From NCBI GenBank assembly GCA_012064415.1, contig SSNU01000016.1, forward strand, positions 54,779 through 114,452: 59,674 nucleotides of DNA, written 5' to 3'. The notes below the pieces were generated by a model. That model ran no database searches. It was not told the origin of the DNA and saw only the letters and a list, made by a program, of their open reading frames with translations. Both the position numbers and the translations under genes were made by a program. Position 1 is the stretch's first letter. Each line of letters opens with the position of its first letter. Positions 1 to 9,354 of this stretch are shown here, piece by piece. The stretch is from Gyrodactylus bullatarudis. Its lineage: Eukaryota; Platyhelminthes; Monogenea; Gyrodactylidea; Gyrodactylidae.

Positions 1-209
1 ATCTTTTGTAAAGAATTTATTCCTGAAAAAGATGATGTTTTCTCTATCTTTCTATCTCATTCATGTTTTTCTCTATTGAAAGGCAAAGCACTGTAAGTCG
101 GGTTTTCAGTTTTTACCGAATAACTCGAAAATCCTATTTTAGAATTTTTTAAGAAGCACATATCTGAAATCAGCGAAAAATTCTCTACAAAAGTGGAAAA
201 TATTTTTGA
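1..209. other. Non-coding left edge
   Basis: AT-rich sequence without a supported gene. It could be the intron upstream of the open stretch that begins at 210, but no convincing polypyrimidine tract and acceptor can be fixed. Confidence 0.3.
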
Positions 210-467
210 GTAGAAAAAAAAAGTCCGATTTGTAAGATTGTGTTATTTGATGACTTCCAAGGACAAATGATAAAATTCTTCAAAATTCATTTAATAGATG
301 ATGGCAAGTTACAATTTCTATGCAATCTTCATTATAAACTGCTTACTGATCCGATAATTTCCAATGTCCCGCTGGTGAGAAAAGCATCAGAAATTAAATC
401 GAAAATTGCCAAATCTCATGTGACTTCACCTTTTCTGACAAAAAGACGTAAGCTACTCTTGCAATAA
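210..467 (+). CDS. Putative 3' exon of an unidentified gene
   Basis: The frame is open from 210 to a TAA at 465-467 and has no ATG at its beginning, so if real it is an internal-to-terminal exon of a gene starting left of the window. Composition is protein-like rather than repeat-like: a segment with IDDGKLQFLCNLHYKLL is followed by a basic tail ending TKRRKLLLQ. I do not recognise the family. Flanking DNA drops back to very AT-rich sequence with many stops. A decayed transposon fragment or a chance open frame are the alternatives. Confidence 0.35.
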   Translation, partial: VEKKSPICKIVLFDDFQGQMIKFFKIHLIDDGKLQFLCNLHYKLLTDPIISNVPLVRKASEIKSKIAKSHVTSPFLTKRRKLLLQ

Positions 468-981
468 TTAATAAAATAATTTCAAAGTGTTTGACAGCAA
501 GATTTATAACTTATAAGAACTGTATTTGAATGAAGAACCTGATATATACTGTAACTAGATTAAATACCATATTTGACAGAGCTTCATACAGTATGTATAG
601 AGAATGTAAAGATCAATAGAAACCAAAAGCTAAACATATCAAAAACCCATTTGAAGATTATGATTTCAGGGATTTGAATTTTTCAGACTCTCGTTTTTGA
701 AAACAAAACCATACTTGGTTTACTTAAATAATTGCTATTACATTTTAGAATTTGTCATGATTCTTATGCTGAGTTTTAAGGAAATCATAAAATTTTTAAT
801 CAAAATATTAATAACTTTCATTCATTTATTTCAAAAAATTCTACTATATTACGTACGTACTAACCGAAACTGAATATAAAAAATCCTCAATTAATTAATA
901 TTATACATCTAATTAAAAAAATAATTCGATACATCTGTATGTAATACTATCTATGTATTCTAATAATAATAATATGAATAG
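468..981. other. Non-coding spacer
   Basis: AT-rich, stop-rich in all frames. It ends in a short ATA/TAA run just before the next open frame. Nothing else is recognised. Confidence 0.4.
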
Positions 982-1631
982 TGAATAGTTTGAATTTCTC
1001 ATTTAATAATTCGAATGCTTCTTCACGAAATTCTTCACCTAACTCATCCATGGTAACAATACCGAATAACAATAATAAGAACTCTTATCTGAATATGCAT
1101 CATGAGAGTAAAAGACCCTTCTTGATGGTCAGCAGTGATTCAGCAAGATACAACAGCTTTTTACTGAAATCTGGCCATGACCCTGCTATGATTAGAACAG
1201 ATAATAAACCGAATCCGATAAAACGCTCGATAACATCTCGTTCAATGACACCAAATTTCCTACAACGCCACATGAAGAGTCTTAAGAGCTTTGATAATGA
1301 AATTTATGCGGTTAAATCAATGAAGCAATCAGATAACCAATCACATTTTAATGATTCCTCTTCCATATCTAATTCGAATAGTATTTATCGATCGAATAAG
1401 CCCTTGACACCAATCACTCCTAGGAATACAATCTTGGCTTTGCATAGTCCTCAGAAGAATAACTCTAATATGAGAGATGGTATTTTATCCAATTATTCAA
1501 GTCCCAATAATTATAACTCCCATCGGAATACATTTACCGCATCGTCAAATCACAATTATGGAAACTCCAAAGTTAAACGCTCACCCCTGTTTTCGTTGTC
1601 GTTCTTGAACAAGACAAAACTGATTAGATGA
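982..1631 (+). CDS. Ser/Asn-rich 3' exon of an unidentified gene
   Basis: An open frame of about 216 codons ends at a TGA (1629-1631). The first in-frame ATG is internal (about 1050), so the coding sequence probably enters by splicing near 981, although the acceptor context (an ATA/TAA run before AG) is weak. The protein is very rich in Ser and Asn (for example SSRNSSPNSS, IPNNNNKNS), with a more complex basic middle part around KRPFLMVSSDSARYN and SRSMTPNFLQRHMKSLKSF. That middle part argues for a real exon of a disordered protein rather than a simple repeat. A poly(A) signal AATAAA lies at about 1663-1668. No family is recognised, and no link to the 210-467 exon is shown because that exon ends in its own stop. 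Confidence 0.55.
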
Positions 1632-3551
1632 AAGAAAAGTTTTAGAATATACATGCTAAAATAATAAAAAAATTATCTTGTAATGAAAAAAATCTCCTAT
1701 CTATTCATTCTTCTTGTAAGAAATCAAAACAAAAATGATCAGAAAATTTGAATAAAAGTTAATAATGATGATGAGTATCAGAATTCAGATACTTGAAAAA
1801 GCTTTAGCGTTCCAAAAGATTTTTAGCCAGATAATTAAACTCTTTCACTACCGTGGCTTAACCCAGATTTTTTTTATAACTCGCATTCAATCTTCTGTCT
1901 ATCCTATGGTCTGGGAATACGTTGGTTATGAATCTACAGTTGTTTTAACGCAATTATTTTTAATCAAAAATTTGGTCATTTCTTGATCCTAAAATAGGTT
2001 ATCTTGAAAGCTTTAGCAGATAAAATTCAGACGGTTGTATATTTGAATTCTACGAGTATGATTACTCAAAAATTTTGACCTTGGGAAATAGATTTTCAAA
2101 AAAACGTTATAAACAAAATTAAATTTTTAGAAAGAATTAACTTTCTTTGAATTAGTATAGCACGTGTTTGACGAATGATAGAGCTGAAATTTTCGCGTAT
2201 TGCAGGAGATTAATAGATTTCCTATCAAATGAGTGACAAACGAAGTATTTTCTGAGTCTTAGATGTGTAATAAATTATTACTAATAATGAGTTGCTTAAG
2301 TGGTATGTGTCTTTTAAGTCATAGTGAGACTTTAAGGGTTAATTTTACCAAAAAAAGACCTAATATTCCTGTTGACTAAAGAGGAAAGTTCTTAAACCTT
2401 TATCAACCTTTATCTATTATATTTCACTGGACTCATATTTTATTAAACTTCCTTTTTCGATGTTTAATCTATCTTAACTAATATAACTTTTCATTAATCT
2501 TATTGAAAGTAAATTTCAATTATTGCATGTTTCTAAATCTAATATTAAAAATTACCATTAAGAGATGATTTTCCTTTTTTAGAAATTTATTCTGAGGAGA
2601 CAAGGTAAGTCTAAAATTGAATATTGTTATTATAATTAATTAATGAAAAGAGATTTTCTCTCAAACTCAAAGTAATACCCGGGTTAGAGCCAAATATTTT
2701 TCTCCAAACAATCAGAAACAAAATTGTTTTTTGATTCCCATAGTGAAATGAGCTAAAATTTCAAAAATAAAAAGTCAATTTGGCCAAAATTAGGCTATTT
2801 TTTGATACTCGAAGGCGTATTTCTACATTTTCAATACTTGATCTTAAAATTTTTTGCCTTGATTTCAGAAAATAGAGGCGATTAAAGGAAAAAAATCCTA
2901 ATTTTGGTTCATTTCCCTCTGTGATAATTGAAAATTTTGAATGGCTCGATTTACCACAATATGGACGAATTTTTCTGAACTTCTTTGGCCAAATTCAAAA
3001 TCTTTGTCCAAAGTTGATCTCAAGAAACGAAAATATTTCGAGATCAAAATTTTATTTCATTATGGGAATCACAAAAATTTTCAGCTTTCTCACATCGCAT
3101 CAAATTTAAATTATTAAGATTGAAGAAATTTCATTAAAAATTTCAGTTTTAAAAACAGTTTTAATATCTGTAGGATATGTCTAAATTTTTCATCGTTTCA
3201 AAATTCCGTAAAAAGTGAATTTTTTGCTCAGACTGTACATTTTTTGAAAAAAAATTATTTTATCTTTATAAATTTTCGGGTTTTCCCTGAGATTCGGAAT
3301 AGCTGAAAGTTTGGCGGATTTTAGTTAACTTTATTCTAATTTGATTTCTTTAGTTTCTTAACACTTGCTTTTATTTCAGGGTCTAATCCTTGGCTCATTA
3401 CAAGGGTCCATAAACAATAATACAGAGGCATATTTAAATTTCTTCTTTTTTTATTTTTACTATATTTTTAACAATTATATATTTAATATATTTAATATAT
3501 TTACAGTATTTTATTAGAATTAATTTTTTCCTATATCACTACAATAATAAC
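1632..3551. other. Non-coding region with a degenerate foldback
   Basis: No gene is supported. At about 2735-3075 two diverged arms share GATTCCCATA.TGAAAT and TTTGGCCAAA blocks in inverted orientation, suggesting an old foldback transposon. Just left of 3552, the minus strand has an AATAAA-type hexamer (plus-strand TTTTATT near 3509-3515) suited to the gene that ends at 3552. Confidence 0.4.
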
Positions 3552-6534
3552 TTATACGTCAAATGGTCTTTTAATCTGACAAGTATAATAGCTCAGTGGG
3601 AAATAAGCTAATTGTCGATACGGAATTGGTAGATCATTCGAGAGATCTTGGCGGCTTTTGACGATACTCAAATACTCTTCCATATAAGCATAGTTTTCAG
3701 GAAATTTTACGACTGATTTCAAATCCAAGTCATTAGTTTCTAATGCTCCGATTGGAAGACAGTTTTCCTTTAGAAACTGGTGAACTGCTTGATTATCCTG
3801 CAATTTCTACAGAATTAAGATTCAATCTAACTAGTGAACTTACTCTATTCTTTTCATTAAAAATTTTCAGCCAATTATTCTAAAAGAAGGAAATAATTAT
3901 ACATTTTAACGGCTGAAACTAATTTTAAATACAAAATTTTTTCCAATAGATAATTTTAGGAAAAGTCTACTCTTTAATAATATTGATTATTAATTAATTA
4001 TAATTAACTGTTATGAGAAATCTAATACATAAATAGAAATTTTCATGAAATAAAAGAGTAAAATAAAGTTCTAAACCATCAAATACTACTCATGTTTGTG
4101 CTAACAATTCCTAGATTTCTCAAACCTTATGAGATAGGAAAATTCTGAGCCTAGATTGGGAATCAGCATAAGTAAAAGTTTGTGATCTCCTTACCACCCG
4201 TGCTATGGTAACCTATCCTAAATTTTGGTGTCATTGATAAGAGTGCTTTTTCCTCTTCGTTTTTATCAAACTCACACGAATTAGAGCTAATTTAACAGGC
4301 TCGTCAATTTCTCTAATTAGGGCTGCTGTGAGAATAGAAAATCTCGACTTGAGACACAAATTGTCATACTTTTTGAGTAGCTCAAAACTCAGATAGTTTC
4401 GAAAGTTTGCAAACAAATCAATGTCTGATAAAGAACAGAGAAAATTCGAAGGTAAATACCTAAAAGATCAAACTACGGCAATTCTGCATTACATTTTTAG
4501 GGGGAAATGTTTTAATTCACTCTTATTGGAGGTTTCAAAGATGAGTAGAGGTCCGTTGTCAGAAAAAGGAGAATGCTGCTCTTGCTTTAGGTTGATTTCA
4601 TCAAAATTCAAGCAGATTTCGTGGTTGGGCCTAAAATTATTTATAGTTCTCACTTTTCATCTGAAAAGGATTCTAGATTCGCAGTGGACCATGCTAGAAT
4701 CTCATCTTGCATGGTTGAAACCTCAAAATAAATTCTTACTGCCTGGACGTTACCTTTGAAACGTAGTAAAACTTTTGAAGTAATCTCTTTCGCGTCCTAA
4801 AGAAAGTTCACTTTGAGAATCTTACCCATTCCACAACATTGAAAATTTCTCTCTCTAATTTCACTGGATATTTGATAACATTTGATTCAATCTGCAAAAA
4901 AATTGAAAGATAACTGAAACTTGAATTCTGATTTATTTGCTTACTTTTCCCATCACATTAACCAGGCACATTTGTAAAAAGAGCTCTTGTGATGACTTTG
5001 ATGTTTTCATTCTTTTGATAGAAATTTTTTCTATGATAATTTGAAAATTTGTCTCAACTGTATCAATCTGAAAAAAATTAGAAATTTTTCCCACAGTATT
5101 CAGATCATCATTCCAAGCCATGTCCCAAAGCCCACCATCATTTTTCTTCTCAACAGGTCCTAGGAATGTTGCGAATGTAAACAAAGTTTTATCCAAATCT
5201 TTAAAAGGGCTTGAATGGCTCAGATTTTTGTGGGAATTTTTTACTTCTTGCACAATCTTTTCATTAGCTCCTTCACTTGATTTGGTTTGGCTTTTGTCGG
5301 TTTTAAGTAACTTCTCTGAGAAATTATCGGATATTTGATTTGAAGTTTGTGAATTATCACTTTTCTTGGCAATTACACTAACTGTCTTTTCAGATCTGGA
5401 ATCTTCAGATTCCTTTGTAAGACTTTCTGAGTTGATATTTTTCTCTTTTCTGAGTTTAGATCGACTATTTTCAGTGTTGAGCTGAGCGGATTTAGAATGA
5501 TTTGTCCTTTCAACTTCATCTACATTTTCTATTTTTTCATTTTCATTGATTTCCAGGGTATTTTTCTGTGTCTGAGATATTTTAGATATCAAACTTTCGC
5601 TTTTTTCAGCAGATTGGTCCTCTTCGCTCTTACTTATATTATTTTTATTAACTCTGACGTCATTTTTCTCAGATTCTTCATGATTATCAGTTGATTCCAT
5701 TCTATATTCTTTAAATTCTTCCCCCTTGAGACTCAAGTTGGGAGTTTCATGAGGAGTTTTTTCGTCAATTTTCTCAATTCGATATTGGTCTTTCATCGTT
5801 TCAGATGAATTTATTCTTCTATCTTGAATAGACTTTTCGTCGTCCTGCAAAGATTCTTCATAGTCTGGATGCGTTTTATCACTTATTACATTTGATTCAT
5901 CACTGTTTTTACGAGATCCCTTTTCTTCTTCCAACGGCTCGAGATTTGAAAGAAGTTTAGTTTTTTTATGATTTTCTGTTCGACTGTCCTGCCGAGAGTT
6001 ATCCCCTTCCTTCAAAGATTCAATGAATAAACTTTCCTCTGTTTCTGTCTTGTCGTTTTTGTCTTGTATAAAATTTGAAACAGGATTTGGAGCTTCAGGA
6101 TAATATTCCTTATCTCCCGACAATAAAGCAGCTTTTGAACTCTTTTTAAAAAGTCCAGAGAAAAAACCCAAACTTGAGTTTTTATCAAGTTTCTTTATAT
6201 TTTCGTCCAAATCCTTGATGAGTTTTGAAATATCTTTCTCTAATTTTTGTTTGTTTTTCTTGAATTTGATAGGATCAACAGATTCATCGGTAGAATTTAT
6301 ATTCTTAATTTCTGCTCGAAGAGACTCAATATCAATTTTGAAAGCAGATAACCTTTTTATAATATCAGTATAGTCTTACTTTTCAACATAAATTGTAGGA
6401 TTAAAATTTTTATTCTTTTTTTGAGATTTTATGTCTTTAATCAGATTATCGATCTTCAAGTTAATATAATAAGGACTTACATCAATTTTTATGTCCTTGT
6501 AAATACCTATAGACTCTTCAAGATTACTGTCCAT
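3552..6534 (-). CDS. Unidentified coiled-coil protein with ultra-short introns
   Basis: Model on the minus strand: exon 6534-6380 (ATG at 6534), 6352-4945, 4891-4826, 4796-4654, 4630-4493, 4459-4276, 3879-3844 (12 codons, tentative), 3797-3552 (stop). Introns are 27, 53, 29, 23, 33, 396 and 46 nt. Each begins GT (mostly GTAAG or GTGAG) and ends AG, and the codon phase agrees at every junction. Two further 27-nt GT-AG stretches (6480-6454 and 5092-5066 approximately) are in frame and may also be introns. The protein opens with a charged coiled coil (DIESLRAEIKNI, KLEKDISKLIKDLDENIKKL), then about 250 residues of acidic Ser/Lys/Glu low complexity, then a compact part starting near LFTFATFLGPV and continuing through KLEREIFNVVEW, NGPLLIFETSNKSEL and RQLAYFPLSYYTC to the C-terminus. 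I do not recognise the family. It is transcribed divergently from DUSP23. The single-exon frame 6210-4933 alone would miss both ends. Confidence 0.7.
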
Positions 6535-6703
6535 CTGATTGAAAATTATTCTTTGAATGTGTACAAATTTGAATTGTCACGAATAATTTTAAACATGAGT
6601 AATTTTTTAAATGTTAAGTTCTTTGAATATTTAATTATTACAAAATTTACTGTCAACAAATCTAGATTTGCTTAATTTGAATATATACCTACTTGAAAAA
6701 AGT
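6535..6703. promoter_or_regulatory. Divergent promoter region, coiled-coil gene / DUSP23
   Basis: 169 bp separate the two start codons, which point away from each other, so the two genes must share this short AT-rich interval for their 5' UTRs and core promoters. No TATA box or other element could be assigned with confidence. Confidence 0.4.
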
Positions 6704-7153
6704 ATGAAAGAACCTAGAAACTTTTCATGGGTCTCTGATGATGTCGCAGGCTTTGGTTTTCCTTATAGCATGGAAGAAATTCAATTTTTAGTGGAAGAAT
6801 GCAAAATTAAACATATTATAACTATGTGTGAAAATGCTCCTGATGTTGGTAATTTATCAGACAAAGTAACTGTTCATCATTTCCCTTTACCTGACAATAC
6901 AGCTGCTGTAGAGGTTATTGAAAGGGCAGTTTCGGTTATATTAAAAAATGTTAATAAAGGAGAAAAATGTGGTGTTCATTGCCACTATGGTCAAGGAAGA
7001 GCTGGCACAGTTCTAGCATGTTATCTTGGTGAAATAAGAAAACTACCCGGTGAAACTGCTATTAAAGAGTTGAGGAAGATGAGAGAAAATTCAGTTTCAA
7101 GTTCATCACAAAAACGGGCTATTATTGAATATTTGAAAAAATATGAAAAATGA
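6704..7153 (+). CDS. DUSP23: Dual-specificity phosphatase 23
   Basis: A complete intronless frame of 149 codons, essentially the family's length (about 150). The signature P-loop is HCHYGQGRAG at residues 92-101, with the nucleophile Cys93 and the phosphate-binding Arg99. The probable general acid is Asp64 in FPLPDNTAA. The N-terminal NFSWV..DVAGFGFPYS block and the C-terminal helix ending EYLKKYEK are also typical of this atypical, very small DSP. These enzymes are cytosolic and remove phosphate from Tyr and Ser/Thr of proteins. The ATG at 6704 is chosen because it gives the family N-terminus MKEPRNFSWV; the frame is open further upstream, but without family similarity. The gene ends 75 bp from the 3' end of the convergent KATNIP-like gene. 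Confidence 0.93.
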   Translation: MKEPRNFSWVSDDVAGFGFPYSMEEIQFLVEECKIKHIITMCENAPDVGNLSDKVTVHHFPLPDNTAAVEVIERAVSVILKNVNKGEKCGVHCHYGQGRAGTVLACYLGEIRKLPGETAIKELRKMRENSVSSSSQKRAIIEYLKKYEK

Positions 7154-7228
7154 CAATTTAATAATAATATTTTCAATCTGTCAGAGTTAATCTCTGAATT
7201 TATATACACATTTTTCAAGACAAAGATC

Positions 7229-9217
7229 TCATTTTTTATAGCTTGTAAATGGTCGTAATTCTTGGTTAATTCTTATTTTAGTTTTTATCTTCTCGGAGTC
7301 TGCACTATCTGAACTGTCATCATTACTTTCCATGTTCAGAATCTCATCTATTGAACCTGTGAATGCTTCCTTAGCAAATGCTATTACATGACTTTTTTGT
7401 TTTGAACCATTTTTCTTTGCCTTGGGCAAACGACATCGCATTATAATTTGGTTATCCAACAGAACATAAAAATCTTTCACTCCTCTATTGGGAGTTTTCG
7501 AATAATTCCAGATACGAATCCAGCCCAAACTCACTGCCGCATCAAAAACTATGAATATCTTATTGATGCAATTAGGGAGGATTGGAGCCAACCAGCAATG
7601 TTCGTTGATATCTTCACCAGAATTTATACCATCCAAAAGTTTATCTGGAGTTCTCTCATCTTTTCCAGTAGAAAACTTTTTCGATAAAATATTAACTGAT
7701 TCTGGATTTGCAAAAATCCTGAGTGTCTTGGGGGAAACTGTCTTGCCTTTTTTATCGAATATTTCAATCCCATTTAGACCGATATAATACAAATCACTCC
7801 AAGATGAATAAATGTTTAGTTGGTAAACAAAGCCAGCCAATTGTCCTTCAATTTCCTCAGATACAAACGGATTTTTAAAGTTTATCTCCTGAAAATAATC
7901 AAACAAATGATGGCCAGGTCCTTTTCTCACTAGAAAATGTTTCTTAACATTACTCCTTCCATTAACTTTAAATGAAATGAGTTTAATTCCATAAAAGGTT
8001 TCATCTTGACTACTGTTACAATTCCAGATTCTTATGCCGCTAATCATGTCCTTATCTGATATCTTGAATTGAATTTCATTTAAATGACTATGATTAAAAG
8101 AGCCAAACCATGTACTGGAAACTCTTTCATTTGAATCAATCATCTTTCCTAGGGAGTTGTCATAGACTACTCCATCAATCTGATAACAACACTCAATCGG
8201 CTCAATGTTATTTCCATTCTTGTCAAACAACTGCATTGCATCAAATGCAATCCAATCGAGGCCGTCTTTTTCATTCCAATTTGAATGAATCACTATAGAG
8301 ATTGTTTTGTGATTTTCTTTTTCAACAGTTTTCCTTTTTGAATTATCAACTAGTTCATTTGAATCATATTCTTTATTATCTTTACTGTTCAAGCTAATAT
8401 GAGTATAATCGATAAGATCATGTGTCTCTCCTGTCATAGGCCGAGTGCTAAAATCTCCAAGGTTTATTTCATCATGAAGCATTTGTATAACAGGATCATT
8501 CTCTGAAATCTTTTCAAGAATTAAATTTTCATTTGTGAAAAGTATCGTCTCGTAGTATTCATCAATATTTTCTAGGGACACCTCTTCACTACAAATCTTT
8601 TTTATCTCTCCTTGAAATATGCACTCAAAATCAAGATAAAATACTATAGTTTTTATTCCCCGATTAGCATGGACTCGAGATTTACTATAATTCCACAAAC
8701 GAATCATCGCAATTACTTGTTCTTCATGAGGCCAACACAATTCAACAAAGTGATGAGAGTTCTTCTTGAATTTGGTGAGCCACATGTGTTTGTCATCATG
8801 AGTCTGATTGACACCATCTATAATACTTTGAACTTTAGATTTAACGTCCTTGGTTCTGATCTTATCATTGTATTCTGTTATTTGAGCGAATTTAGATACT
8901 TCTGTGCCAATATTATTGAAAATTTCAATTCCCGTTAATCCAACGTAGTAGTCATCCCCCCAAGATTCTAAAATATCCATGATAAGGGTACTACCCTTAG
9001 GTAATTTTGGTACAGAAAAATTATAATTTATGTTTTTTAAATTGATCATAGAAATATTATTGAGCTTGAATTCTTTCATACTGAATGCAGAATTATTAGT
9101 ATTTAAGCTTTTGAGGCAAGAAGAATTGTCTATCCTCATATCATCGTTGAAGAATTCTTTAAAATCTTTTTTTAAATCTTTCAGATAGTCAGGATTGGTA
9201 TTACCAAAATTTTTCAT
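7229..9217 (-). CDS. KATNIP: Katanin-interacting protein (KATNIP / KIAA0556-like)
   Basis: A complete single-exon frame of 662 residues with an ATG at 9217 and a TGA at the left end. It holds three related modules of the DUF4457 type found in KATNIP, a ciliary-base and microtubule-associated protein that binds katanin. Module 1 is residues 75-210 (SWGDDYYVGLTGIEIF, IRLWNYSKSRVHANRGIK). Module 2 is 303-425 (SNWNEKDGLDWIAFDAMQLF, ISGIRIWNCNSSQDE), the most diverged and lacking the RGVK block. Module 3 is 465-600 (SSWSDLYYIGLNGIEIF, WIRIWNYSKTPNRGVK). Vertebrate KATNIP is much longer (about 1600 residues), so this is a reduced form carrying little beyond the modules plus a short N-terminal leader and an acidic Ser/Asp tail. 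It is divergent from the cytospin-like gene and convergent with DUSP23. Confidence 0.88.
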   Translation of the reverse strand: MKNFGNTNPDYLKDLKKDFKEFFNDDMRIDNSSCLKSLNTNNSAFSMKEFKLNNISMINLKNINYNFSVPKLPKGSTLIMDILESWGDDYYVGLTGIEIFNNIGTEVSKFAQITEYNDKIRTKDVKSKVQSIIDGVNQTHDDKHMWLTKFKKNSHHFVELCWPHEEQVIAMIRLWNYSKSRVHANRGIKTIVFYLDFECIFQGEIKKICSEEVSLENIDEYYETILFTNENLILEKISENDPVIQMLHDEINLGDFSTRPMTGETHDLIDYTHISLNSKDNKEYDSNELVDNSKRKTVEKENHKTISIVIHSNWNEKDGLDWIAFDAMQLFDKNGNNIEPIECCYQIDGVVYDNSLGKMIDSNERVSSTWFGSFNHSHLNEIQFKISDKDMISGIRIWNCNSSQDETFYGIKLISFKVNGRSNVKKHFLVRKGPGHHLFDYFQEINFKNPFVSEEIEGQLAGFVYQLNIYSSWSDLYYIGLNGIEIFDKKGKTVSPKTLRIFANPESVNILSKKFSTGKDERTPDKLLDGINSGEDINEHCWLAPILPNCINKIFIVFDAAVSLGWIRIWNYSKTPNRGVKDFYVLLDNQIIMRCRLPKAKKNGSKQKSHVIAFAKEAFTGSIDEILNMESNDDSSDSADSEKIKTKIRINQELRPFTSYKK

Positions 9218-9354
9218 GTTTGATTTATACTTTTAAAATAGTACGTTAGTGATTTAAAACATAATTTTTAAAAATAACAATCTTGTTTATATTGGACTAC
9301 ACAAATAAAAATTGAAACTAACTAAAAGAGCTCTAACCAAGAACAAATGTTCAA
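9218..9354. promoter_or_regulatory. Divergent promoter region, KATNIP / cytospin
   Basis: Only 137 bp lie between the two start codons, so this must serve as a bidirectional promoter with very short 5' UTRs, unless upstream non-coding exons overlap the neighbouring gene. No core motif can be assigned by eye. Confidence 0.4.

Noticed and set aside
2921..3109. Plus frame as a small gene
   Set aside because: Lies in a degenerate foldback repeat and lacks recognisable features.
4739..4753. A 15-nt GT-AG segment in the coiled-coil gene that could be an even shorter intron
   Set aside because: It is in frame, has no stop, and reads as plausible protein (FKGNVQAVRIYFE); nothing requires its removal.
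5120..5694. Plus-strand open frames opposite the coiled-coil gene
   Set aside because: Antisense shadows; hydrophobic composition arises from complementing Lys/Glu codons.
7448..8938. Several plus-strand open frames opposite KATNIP
   Set aside because: Antisense shadows of a well-supported coding sequence.
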